Below, one piece after another: positions 1-6,241 of a stretch of DNA of 9,880 nt. Position 1 is the stretch's first letter; every line of letters begins with the position of its first letter. The translations under genes and the position numbers were made by a program. Origin of the DNA: JAYPWI01 sp038135065 (GTDB taxonomy: Bacteria > Actinomycetota > Acidimicrobiia > Acidimicrobiales > Poriferisodalaceae). The stretch is from NCBI GenBank assembly GCA_038135065.1, contig JAYPWI010000062.1, forward strand, positions 1 through 9,880. Direction: 5' to 3'. The notes beneath the pieces are model-generated. The model saw nothing but the letters and a program-made list of their open reading frames with translations. It had not been told where the DNA came from and made no database searches.

Positions 1-140
1 TCGAAGGGGTGACTGCGCTGCTGGCCATGCATGCCGCCTGCTCGGCCGGCATCACCGTGGTCGGCATCGACAACGGGTTCGGGGCGGCCATGGCCGCCAT
101 CCGCATGATCGACCACCTAGGCACGAGGAGCGACCCATGA
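1..140 (+). CDS. larB: LarB, nickel-pincer cofactor biosynthesis carboxylase (3' end only)
   Basis: Only the last 45 codons are inside the window, read from base 3 to the TGA at 138-140. LarB carboxylates the pyridinium ring of nicotinic acid adenine dinucleotide and cleaves it, giving the bis-carboxylated mononucleotide that LarE and LarC turn into the nickel-pincer cofactor. The visible tail has the family's C-terminal signature: a small-residue helix (LLAMHAACSAG), then ITVVGIDNGFGAAMAA, in which the IDNGFGAA block is typical of LarB and of the related PurE-type fold. The stop overlaps the start of larC in an ATGA, so the two are translationally coupled. This pairing supports the assignment, since larB-larC adjacency is common. 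The start and the catalytic N-terminal part lie outside the window. Family call is confident; completeness cannot be judged. Confidence 0.9.
   Translation, partial: EGVTALLAMHAACSAGITVVGIDNGFGAAMAAIRMIDHLGTRSDP
126..130 (+). promoter_or_regulatory. Shine-Dalgarno site of larC, inside larB
   Basis: AGGAG at 126-130 lies six bases before the larC ATG at 137. It sits in the last codons of larB and fixes the larC start at 137. Confidence 0.75.
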
Positions 141-1302
141 CGACGGTGGCCTGGTTCCACCCCCTGTCGGGAATCGCCGGTGACATGGCCCTCGGTTCGC
201 TGCTCGACGCAGGAGCCGACATCGACGAGGTCCGCCGGGTCCTCGACGGGCTCGGCGTCGATGGATGGACCCTGCACGCCGAACGGGTCGAACGGTCGTC
301 ACTGGCCGCAACCCACGCCGTCGTGACCACCACCGAGACCCACCATCACCGTCGCTGGTCGACCATCGAGCAGCTGCTCACCGACGCCGAGCTCCCGGAT
401 CGGGTTCGCCAACGCGCCCTGGCCGTGTTCGAAGCCCTCGCCATCGCCGAGGGCGCCGTCCACGGCATCGATCCCCGCGAGGTGCATTTCCACGAGGTAG
501 GGGCAATCGACGCGATCGTGGACATCGTCGGCACCTGCGCCGCCCTCGAGTCACTCGGCGTCGACGAGATCCACGCCGCTCCCGTCACCGTGGGGGTCGG
601 CACCATCTCCGCGGCCCATGGGGTCCTCCCCAACCCGCCACCCGCCGTGGTCCGCCTCCTCGACGGCATCCCCACGGTGGGAGTCGACATCGGGCTCGAG
701 CTGACCACCCCGACCGGGGCCGCCATCGTGGCCGCCCTGGCCACCACGGTGGGCCCGATGCCATGGTCGTCGGCGCGACCGGATTCGGAGCGGGCACCCG
801 GGACCTTCCGGGCCGGCCCAACGTCACCCAGGTGGTGCTCGGCACGGTCAACGAGCCGACGACCGACACAGAGCGAACCACTCGCCACCTGATCGAGCTG
901 GCCACCAACCTCGACGACGTGACCCCCGAACTGCTCGGCCACGCGGTCGATGCCCTGATCGAGGCCGGCGCCCTGGACGCCTGGATCACTCCCATCGTCA
1001 TGAAGAAGGGTCGGCCCGCCCACGGCCTCCATGTCCTGTGCAACCCCGACGCCACCGGCCGGCTGACCGATCTGGTGTTCCGCCTGACGGGAACGCTGGG
1101 GGTGAGGGAAATCCCCGTCACACGCCACGCCCAGCCCCGACGGTTGGTGACCGTCACGGTGGACGGCCACCCCATCGACGTGAAGATCGGGCCCGAACGA
1201 GCCAAGGCCGAGTTCGACCAGGTGCTCGCGGTGGCCGATACGACGGGCCGCACCCCGGCCGACGTGGCTGCCGAAGCCGAACGTCAGGCCTCGGTTACCT
1301 GA
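137..1302 (+). CDS. larC: LarC, CTP-dependent nickel-insertion protein, expressed through an apparent -1 frameshift
   Basis: LarC is the CTP-dependent cyclometallase that inserts nickel into the bis-thiocarboxylated pyridinium mononucleotide, the last step of nickel-pincer cofactor synthesis for LarA-type racemases. The first frame (137-892) encodes the LarC N-half: SGIAGDM near residue 12, a short His run (THHHRRW), HFHEVGAIDAIVDIVG, and ELTTPTGAAIVAALATTVGP up to residue 207. That frame then continues with unrelated sequence to a TGA at 890-892, giving a 251-residue product. The rest of the family sequence (GFGAGTRDLPGRPNV, ATNLDDVTPELLGHAVD, WITPIVMKKGRPAHGLHVL, VKIGPERAKAEFD) is in the -1 frame and ends at 1300-1302. 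Slippage at 751-757 would join them into 388 residues, a normal LarC length. The L. plantarum gene is known to make LarC1 and full LarC this way. A sequencing error is the main alternative. Confidence 0.92.
751..781 (+). promoter_or_regulatory. Putative -1 programmed frameshift signal in larC: slippery heptamer plus hairpin
   Basis: Bases 751-757 read G GGC CCG in the upstream frame, an exact X XXY YYZ heptamer (X=G, Y=C, Z=G). After a one-base backward slip the tRNAs would sit on GGG and CCC, and reading continues at GAT 757-759. Seven bases after the heptamer begins a hairpin: 765-769 GGTCG pairs with 776-780 CGACC, and G-U pairs (T764-G781, T770-G775) extend it to 7 bp with a CGGC loop. 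A 5-9 base spacer is typical of bacterial -1 sites. No clear Shine-Dalgarno stimulator is seen about 10 bases upstream. The site sits exactly where LarC similarity changes frame. Function is inferred. Confidence 0.65.
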
Positions 1303-2023
1303 CCCGGCCGGGCTCCACCGGTGTCCCCGGCTTCATCGATCCGCTGAACTTGGTGCCATCGGGGTCCGACACCCAGGCCGCGTTGGTTCCCCAGGCATCG
1401 TCGTAGATCAGCTCACCGATGGGCTGACGGCGCACCGGCCCGTGGCCACCGACGGGTCGCCCCATGGGGATAGTGGCGTGGATGGCTACCCCGTCGGGTA
1501 TCTCGAGCAGCTCCCGCAACTCATCCTCCACGGCGACATGCCATCCGGTGATCACGCCCCCGTAGCCATAGGCCCGGGCGGCCAGCAGCAGGTTCTGTAC
1601 GGCCGGGTAGACCGAGGCCCCCTCGGCATAGTTCTCGGGGCGATACCGGATCAGACAGGCCAGCACCACCACCGGGGTCTGCTCGAAGTTGTCGACGAAA
1701 TGCTGCATGGTGCGAGCCATGCGGGCCTTCGGCGAGTCGTCAGTTGCTCCCGAACCATCGTCATAGCCGTCGTTGGCTCGCTTGGCGTTCCAGTTCTCCC
1801 GAAACGACGCCCCCAGCAAGGCCTTGGCCTGGGTTGCCTTCGGTCCGTCACGGAGCACCAAGAACCTGAACTTCTGCCGGTTCGACCCACTCGGTGCGCG
1901 GCTGGCGTACCACAGGATCTTCGAGAGGACATCCTCGGGGATCGGCTCGTCTCGGTACCGGCGAATGGCCCGGGTGGTGGCCAGACCCTCCAGCAACCCG
2001 ACCTCTACGGCGTCGTCGTTCAC
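1295..2023 (-). CDS. Nitroreductase family FMN-dependent oxidoreductase
   Basis: A complete 242-residue protein of the nitroreductase fold, expected to be a cytosolic NAD(P)H:FMN oxidoreductase acting on nitro, quinone or similar electron acceptors; the substrate cannot be told. The FMN-phosphate-binding segment is at residues 16-24 (TTRAIRRYR), followed by the SRAPSGSNRQ loop (41-50). The second conserved block, ASVYPAVQNLLLAARAYGYGG, spans 136-156, and the C-terminal MGRPVGGHGPVRRQPIGEL motif (187-205) is typical of actinobacterial members. A loop at 85-100 (GYDDGSGATDDSPKA) is an insertion of low complexity. The start is GTG at 2021-2023, preceded at a good distance by a strong AGGGGAGG Shine-Dalgarno sequence. 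It lies 38 bases downstream of the CLC gene on the same strand, so co-transcription is likely. Its stop overlaps the convergent larC stop by 8 bases. Confidence 0.88.
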   Translation of the reverse strand: MNDDAVEVGLLEGLATTRAIRRYRDEPIPEDVLSKILWYASRAPSGSNRQKFRFLVLRDGPKATQAKALLGASFRENWNAKRANDGYDDGSGATDDSPKARMARTMQHFVDNFEQTPVVVLACLIRYRPENYAEGASVYPAVQNLLLAARAYGYGGVITGWHVAVEDELRELLEIPDGVAIHATIPMGRPVGGHGPVRRQPIGELIYDDAWGTNAAWVSDPDGTKFSGSMKPGTPVEPGRVR

Positions 2024-2027
2024 AGAA

Positions 2028-2035
2028 CCTCCCCT
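2028..2035 (-). promoter_or_regulatory. Shine-Dalgarno site of the nitroreductase gene
   Basis: Read on the minus strand, AGGGGAGG ends four bases before the GTG at 2021-2023. It is the strongest anti-16S match in the window and supports the GTG start over downstream candidates. Confidence 0.7.
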
Positions 2036-2061
2036 GATGGCATCACTGCCTGACCTCTGGG

Positions 2062-3771
2062 CTACTGCTCTTCGAGCAGATCGTCCAGTTTCACGATGCT
2101 GTCCTCGGTGACCACCCCCACCACCCGTCCCCCGGTATCCACGACCGGGTAGAGGTCGAGATCGGTCTCGGCCATGGCAGCCGTGACCTCACGCAGGGTC
2201 CACGACACGGTGGCGGGCTCGACCTCGGTCAACATCGCGTCGCCCACCGACACCTCGACCCAGGCATCCCGCTCGAACAAACGGGCCTCCTGCATTCGCA
2301 CGATCCCGGCGTAGCGACCCTCGTCGTCGGCCACCACGGCCTCGAGTTGTTTGCGGGGAAAGGCCAGCCCCCACACGAACTCCGACAGCGAGTCGTCGGG
2401 TCGCACCGTCCGGAAGTCGGTACGCATGGCCGAGCTCACAGGCAACTGGAACCGACGCTCCAGGTGCCCGATCCGGGTGTCACGCTGGTAGGCAGACACC
2501 GACGAGTTACCCATGACCACCTGGGTCACGGCCACCGCAATAAGCCCCGGAACCACGAACTGGGCTGCTCCCGTCGACTCGGCCACGAACATCACCGCCG
2601 CCAGCGGGGTGCGATACCCCGCTGCGAGAAAGGCGGCCACCCCGATGTAGGGGAAGAACGCCAGGGCTCCAGGCTCCAGATCGATCCATGCGCCCACGAT
2701 GCGTCCGACGATCAGCCCGAACACCGCCATAGGGATGAACACCCCGCCGACCCCGCCCGACGCCAGCACAGTGGAGGTGGCCAGCATGCGAACCACGAGC
2801 AGCAACCCCAACACCCACAACGACTCGTTTGGATTCAGGATCCACCGAAGGATGGCCCCCTCCGCGGTCGGGCCGAGGGACAGCGGCCGCTCGAACACCA
2901 CATCACTGAGCACCACGAGACCACCGAGCACGACGGCACCGCCCAACCACCGAAGCCACCAGGCCGTGGAGGCGCTGATCGCCTTGGCCACGATCACCAC
3001 CCGGCTGAAGACGATGGCCCCGAGCCCGCACAATGCGCCGACCAGCACCGCCCCAGCCAACTCTGCACTGCCGAAGCTGACCACCCCGGCCACGTCGTCG
3101 AGTCGGACGTCGAAGGGAGCTTCCTCCAGACCGGTGATGACGATGTAGGTCAGATACGACACCGCACTCGAGATGAGCGATGGCAGGAGGGCCCGACGGC
3201 CTAGATCACCCTTGTAGGGCGATTCGAGAGCGAACAACACGCCGGTGGCCGGCGCTTGGAAGATCGCAGCGACCCCAGCAGCGGCACCGGCCACCAACAG
3301 CGCCTTACCGTCCTTCTCCCGGAACAACCATCCCAGCCGACCCTGGACCGACATCCCGGCGGTTGCTCCGGCGTAGACCGACGGACCCTCGAGGCCGACC
3401 GCACCCCCCATTCCCACCGTGGCAATCCCGGCGGTGAGACGGAACGGCAACTGCAGCAACCGGACGACCGGCGTCCGGGAGTGGTACGCCCGGATGTACT
3501 CCTCGGAAGTCGACGGCGACAGGGGTTTACCAGCATCGGCCCACCGCAAAACGAGGATGGCAACCAACAGACCCACCCCCGGAGCCAGGGCTTGCTGCCA
3601 CAGTTCCGCCTCCAGCACCTCGGCGAGCAACACCTTCTCGGCCACCAGCGCTACCACGGCCACCATGGCGCCAGTGATCAAGCCGACGGCACCATAGGCG
3701 GCGAAGCGCAGGATCCGGTTCCTCACAAGGCGCCGAGCCGCAGAAAGATCATCCCGGCCATGATGACCCAT
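2062..3771 (-). CDS. CLC-family chloride channel/transporter with C-terminal CBS pair
   Basis: A 569-residue inner-membrane protein. The N-terminal ~425 residues are a CLC core with many hydrophobic helices; the C-terminal ~120 residues form two CBS domains (about 447-500 and 507-565, with DLDLYPVVDTGGRVVGVVTED in the second), which usually sense adenine nucleotides. CLC hallmarks are GLEGP at 126-130, with Glu128 as the gating glutamate; FQAPATGVLFALES at 171-184; and GGVFIP at 342-347. The family's first anion motif (GSGIP) is not recognisable: the matching region near 84-97 reads SPSTSEEYIRAYHS. In the helix-H segment only one Glu (183) remains where E. coli ClC has two in a row, so exchanger versus channel behaviour is open. 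The ATG at 3769-3771 has no clear Shine-Dalgarno; an internal GTG at 3724-3726 is an alternative. It diverges from the metallo-hydrolase gene. Confidence 0.92.
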   Translation of the reverse strand: MGHHGRDDLSAARRLVRNRILRFAAYGAVGLITGAMVAVVALVAEKVLLAEVLEAELWQQALAPGVGLLVAILVLRWADAGKPLSPSTSEEYIRAYHSRTPVVRLLQLPFRLTAGIATVGMGGAVGLEGPSVYAGATAGMSVQGRLGWLFREKDGKALLVAGAAAGVAAIFQAPATGVLFALESPYKGDLGRRALLPSLISSAVSYLTYIVITGLEEAPFDVRLDDVAGVVSFGSAELAGAVLVGALCGLGAIVFSRVVIVAKAISASTAWWLRWLGGAVVLGGLVVLSDVVFERPLSLGPTAEGAILRWILNPNESLWVLGLLLVVRMLATSTVLASGGVGGVFIPMAVFGLIVGRIVGAWIDLEPGALAFFPYIGVAAFLAAGYRTPLAAVMFVAESTGAAQFVVPGLIAVAVTQVVMGNSSVSAYQRDTRIGHLERRFQLPVSSAMRTDFRTVRPDDSLSEFVWGLAFPRKQLEAVVADDEGRYAGIVRMQEARLFERDAWVEVSVGDAMLTEVEPATVSWTLREVTAAMAETDLDLYPVVDTGGRVVGVVTEDSIVKLDDLLEEQ

Positions 3772-3815
3772 AGCGGTCGCGAATGCAGCCGAGAACGGGC
3801 CCGCCCCGACCCCCC

Positions 3816-3827
3816 TACGATGGCTCC
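3816..3827 (+). promoter_or_regulatory. Leaderless-type -10 element for the metallo-hydrolase/rhodanese operon
   Basis: TACGAT at 3816-3821 matches the TAnnnT -10 pattern and ends 7 bases before the ATG at 3828, so transcription would begin at or next to the start codon. No Shine-Dalgarno is present, which fits. The same geometry recurs before three other genes here. No convincing -35 box is seen. An 8-base palindrome, CGGGCCCG, lies at 3796-3803 in the divergent intergenic region. Confidence 0.55.
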
Positions 3828-4550
3828 ATGACCGAGTCCTCCGACCGCTTCTACTTCCGGCAGCTCCTGTCGGGTCGAGATTTCGCCCTGGACGACCCCG
3901 TGGCCCAACAGATGGTGAACTTCGTGTACCTCATCGGTGACCGGGCCACCGGCGAGGCAGTCGCCGTGGATCCCGCCTACGGAGTTGCCGATCTCCTCGA
4001 CATCCTCGGTCAGGACGGGATGCGCCTCACGGGAGTACTGGCCACCCATTACCACCCCGACCACGTGGGTGGCTCGATGATGGGCTTCAACATCGAGGGA
4101 GTGAAGGAGTTGCTCGATCTCCAGGGCGTCAAGATCCACGTCCAGGCCGAAGAGGCCGAGTTGGTGAAGAAGGTCACCGAGGTCAGCGACAGCGACCTCG
4201 AGATCCACAGCAGCGGCGACCGGGTGATGGTCGGCGACGTGGCCATCGAGTTGATCCACACCCCCGGTCACACCCCGGGCAGTCAGTGCTTCCTGGTCGA
4301 GGGCACCCTGGTGGCAGGGGACACCCTCTTCCTCGAGGGCTGCGGACGCACCGACCTCCCGGGCAGCGATCCGTCAGCGATGTACCACACCCTGCATCAC
4401 ACCCTCAGCCGGATCCCCGACGACACCGTCCTGTTCCCCGGCCACCGCTACTCGTTCCACTCCTCCGCCTCGATGGGCCAGACCCGTGAGATGAACTACG
4501 TGTTCAAACCGGCCAGCGAGGAGCAGTGGATGATGATGTTCGGCCAATGA
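3828..4550 (+). CDS. Metallo-beta-lactamase-fold hydrolase, persulfide dioxygenase/glyoxalase II-like
   Basis: A 240-residue soluble enzyme with the full metal-ligand set of the metallo-beta-lactamase fold: HYHPDH (His74, His76, Asp78, His79), His148 in HTPGHTPG, Asp165 in AGDTLF and His206 in FPGHRY. The GCGRTD sequence at 171-176 just after the Asp ligand is shared with ETHE1-type persulfide dioxygenases, which oxidise glutathione (or another low-molecular-weight thiol) persulfide to sulfite; glyoxalase II and related thioesterases share the rest. The coupled downstream rhodanese favours the persulfide role, but sequence alone does not settle iron dioxygenase versus thioesterase. An in-frame ATG at 3783 would add 15 residues (MQPRTGPPRPPYDGS) unlike the family, so I chose 3828, which has the leaderless promoter. 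The stop overlaps the next gene in an ATGA. Confidence 0.88.
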   Translation: MTESSDRFYFRQLLSGRDFALDDPVAQQMVNFVYLIGDRATGEAVAVDPAYGVADLLDILGQDGMRLTGVLATHYHPDHVGGSMMGFNIEGVKELLDLQGVKIHVQAEEAELVKKVTEVSDSDLEIHSSGDRVMVGDVAIELIHTPGHTPGSQCFLVEGTLVAGDTLFLEGCGRTDLPGSDPSAMYHTLHHTLSRIPDDTVLFPGHRYSFHSSASMGQTREMNYVFKPASEEQWMMMFGQ

Positions 4551-5383
4551 GCGCCGACCACACCGCACTCGACCCCATCGTTGGGCCCGAGGTGCTCCGG
4601 ACCCGCAGCGACATCGTGGTGGCCGATGTCCGCTGGTACCTCGACCGCCGCCCGGGCCGGGCCGCCTACCAGGAAGGCCATATCCCCGGCGCCATCTACG
4701 TCGACCTCGATGAACACCTGGCCTTCCTCCCCATGAAATCCCAGGGACGGCATCCCATGCCCACGCCGGCCAGCTTCGCAACCAGTCTGGGCAGCCTGGG
4801 CATCGGCCCAGACGACACAGTCGTGGCCTACGACGATCAGCACGGGATGTCGGCCGGACGTCTCGTGTGGATGCTCCGCATCACGGGGCACGACGCAGCC
4901 CTACTGGACGGCGGTCTCCAAGGGTGGCCATTCGAGTTGGCCACCGGCGAAGAACGCCGCCGATCGGTCTTCCATCCCATCCGACCGTGGCCCGACCAAC
5001 TGTTGGTCGATGCCGACACAGCTGGAGCAGCAGGAGGGGACCCACACGTGGTGCTCGTCGACGCCCGGGCACCCGAGCGCTATCGGGGGGACACCGAGCC
5101 TGTCGACCCCAAGGCCGGCCACATCCCTGGTGCAGTCAACCTTCCCTTCGGCGGCAACATCGGACCCGACGGGCGTTTCCTCGACCCGGCCGCCCTGCGG
5201 GCTCGATTCGCCTCGGCCGGGATCACCTCGGCCGACGACGCCATCGTCTACTGCGGTTCGGGGGTGAGCGCCTGCAACAACCTGCTGGCCATGGAGCAGG
5301 CCGGCCTCGGTCGGGCCCGCCTGTATGGCGGCTCGTGGTCGCAGTGGAGCAATGACCCCGACCGGCCGGTAGCGACTGGCTAG
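4547..5383 (+). CDS. sseA: Two-domain rhodanese: thiosulfate/3-mercaptopyruvate sulfurtransferase
   Basis: A 278-residue protein with tandem rhodanese domains. The N-terminal domain (about 12-135) has VADVRWYLD, a GHIPGAIYVDLD block and DGGLQGW, with Asp in place of a catalytic Cys, as in the structural half of the family. The C-terminal domain (about 165-275) has VDARAPERYRG, DPKAGHIPGAVNLPF and the active-site loop CGSGVSA with Cys236 as persulfide carrier. CGSG is closer to mercaptopyruvate than to classic thiosulfate sulfurtransferases (CRKG), but substrate assignment from this loop is tentative. ATG 4547 overlaps the upstream stop (ATGA), indicating translational coupling; no close Shine-Dalgarno is seen. 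Upstream ATGs in the same frame (e.g. 4526) lie inside the hydrolase gene and are unlikely. With the hydrolase it would move sulfur between persulfide, sulfite and thiosulfate. Confidence 0.92.
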   Translation: MSADHTALDPIVGPEVLRTRSDIVVADVRWYLDRRPGRAAYQEGHIPGAIYVDLDEHLAFLPMKSQGRHPMPTPASFATSLGSLGIGPDDTVVAYDDQHGMSAGRLVWMLRITGHDAALLDGGLQGWPFELATGEERRRSVFHPIRPWPDQLLVDADTAGAAGGDPHVVLVDARAPERYRGDTEPVDPKAGHIPGAVNLPFGGNIGPDGRFLDPAALRARFASAGITSADDAIVYCGSGVSACNNLLAMEQAGLGRARLYGGSWSQWSNDPDRPVATG

Positions 5384-5458
5384 TCGGCCCGGGTCCGACG
5401 TCGTCCATCGAGTTCGCTGGCAGATCCCCGGACCGTGACGACGCACTAGATTCCGGGA
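5384..5458. other. Intergenic region with two crossing inverted repeats
   Basis: This 75-base gap follows the sulfurtransferase stop. GGTCCG at 5392-5397 can pair with CGGACC at 5429-5434, and CGTCGTC at 5399-5405 with GACGACG at 5437-5443. The two pairings cross each other, so they are either mutually exclusive or pseudoknot-like. No T-run follows, so it is not a classic intrinsic terminator. The right end holds the -10 element of the next gene. Confidence 0.3.
5447..5458 (+). promoter_or_regulatory. Leaderless-type -10 element for the secreted DUF11-like protein
   Basis: TAGATT at 5447-5452 is followed by six bases and then GTG at 5459, the same spacing as before 3828 and 7484. It supports the GTG start; no clear -35 box is visible. 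Confidence 0.5.
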
Positions 5459-6208
5459 GTGCCCACTCGCCCCCGGGTCCTTCGACATCGTGTGCCGCAA
5501 CGACGGTGGTGGGCCATCGCCATCGGTGTCCTTGTCGTGTGGGTCAGTCTCGGCACTCCTGCGGCAGCGGACTCCACCACCCTCGCCCAGGTGGCCGAGG
5601 GCGAGCTGAGCCTGCAGGCCACCTTCGACACTGCCAGTACGACGACCGGTGAACGGGTGTCGATGCAGTTGAGCGCCACCAATCGACGGTCAACCGTGGC
5701 GACCGGCGTCGTGATCCGGGTCGTGCTACCCGACGGGCTCGAGTTCGTCGGTCCGCCACTCCCAGACCAGCCTGCGGGTCCTCGGCGTTCCTGGGACATC
5801 GGGGCCATGGATCCGAACACCGCCGTGTCACTGACCGCCGACCTCCTGGTGATCAGTCCCGGTCTGACCAGCACATGGGTGGCGGTACGCGACGACACGG
5901 GTGGCGTCGTCAGCGTCTCCCTCGGCTTGTCGGTGGCCGCACTATCGGGCTCTTCCCCTTCAGCTCCTGACTCGAACACACCTGACACCCTTGCGGCCAC
6001 CGGCGTAGCAACCTGGATCGCCCTGGCCGCCTTTGTGTTGTTCGCCTTGGGTTTCCTGGGGCTCCGATGGTCCGAGCAACTCCCGGCAATGGCCTTACTT
6101 CCCCATCGAGGCCGCCGGTCGCCTCGTCATCTCCGCCCGGTCTTCGTACCAGTCCGGGCCGATCCCCGGCGTGTCCGACCGGGCCCCGACCAACCCCGAT
6201 CCGACTAG
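5459..6208 (+). CDS. Secreted, membrane-anchored DUF11-like protein with LAxTG-type motif
   Basis: A 249-residue exported protein of unknown function. Residues 1-16 are basic (several Arg), 17-33 form a hydrophobic signal segment, and a likely signal-peptidase site follows TPAAA at about 37. The extracytoplasmic part (about 45-160) resembles one DUF11-type beta-sandwich: GERVSMQLSATN, then VATGVVIRVVLPDGLEFVG, WDIGAMDPN and a Thr/Ser-rich finish. A Ser/Pro/Asp linker (164-176) leads to LAATG (178-182), a hydrophobic segment (about 184-202) and RW. LAATG before a membrane helix matches the LAxTG signal used by class E sortases of actinobacteria. However, the 45-odd residues after the helix, rich in Arg and Pro, are far longer than a normal sorting-signal tail, so it may instead be a plain bitopic protein. 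Start is GTG 5459 under a leaderless promoter. No partner is evident. Confidence 0.72.
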   Translation: MPTRPRVLRHRVPQRRWWAIAIGVLVVWVSLGTPAAADSTTLAQVAEGELSLQATFDTASTTTGERVSMQLSATNRRSTVATGVVIRVVLPDGLEFVGPPLPDQPAGPRRSWDIGAMDPNTAVSLTADLLVISPGLTSTWVAVRDDTGGVVSVSLGLSVAALSGSSPSAPDSNTPDTLAATGVATWIALAAFVLFALGFLGLRWSEQLPAMALLPHRGRRSPRHLRPVFVPVRADPRRVRPGPDQPRSD

Positions 6209-6229
6209 GGCTCGGCTTGGGCGAGGCGA

Positions 6230-6241
6230 CATACTTGCCCC
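6230..6241 (+). promoter_or_regulatory. Leaderless-type -10 element for glutaryl-CoA dehydrogenase
   Basis: CATACT at 6230-6235 (TATAAT-like) ends 7 bases before the ATG at 6242, with TGCCCC between. There is no Shine-Dalgarno match. It is slightly weaker than the other three elements because the first T is replaced by C. Confidence 0.45.

Noticed and set aside
346..1170. A 274-codon minus-strand frame opposite larC
   Set aside because: No family resemblance; the plus strand encodes well-conserved LarC sequence across the same bases.
137..1302. larC as a pseudogene
   Set aside because: Both halves are intact and highly family-like right up to the frame change, with no other damage, and a slippery heptamer plus hairpin sits at the junction. 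A sequence error remains possible, but decay is unlikely.
2347..3204. A 285-codon plus-strand frame opposite the CLC gene
   Set aside because: The translation is dominated by His, Arg, Pro and Gln with no hydrophobic core, the usual signature of an antisense shadow of a membrane-protein gene.
3783..3827. Upstream start for the metallo-hydrolase at ATG 3783
   Set aside because: The extra 15 residues are Pro/Arg-rich and not family-like, and the -10 element for 3828 would lie inside the coding region.
4526..4546. Upstream start for the sulfurtransferase at ATG 4526
   Set aside because: The ATGA overlap at 4547 is the more usual coupled start, and the additional residues (MDDDVRP) come from the hydrolase's C-terminal coding region.
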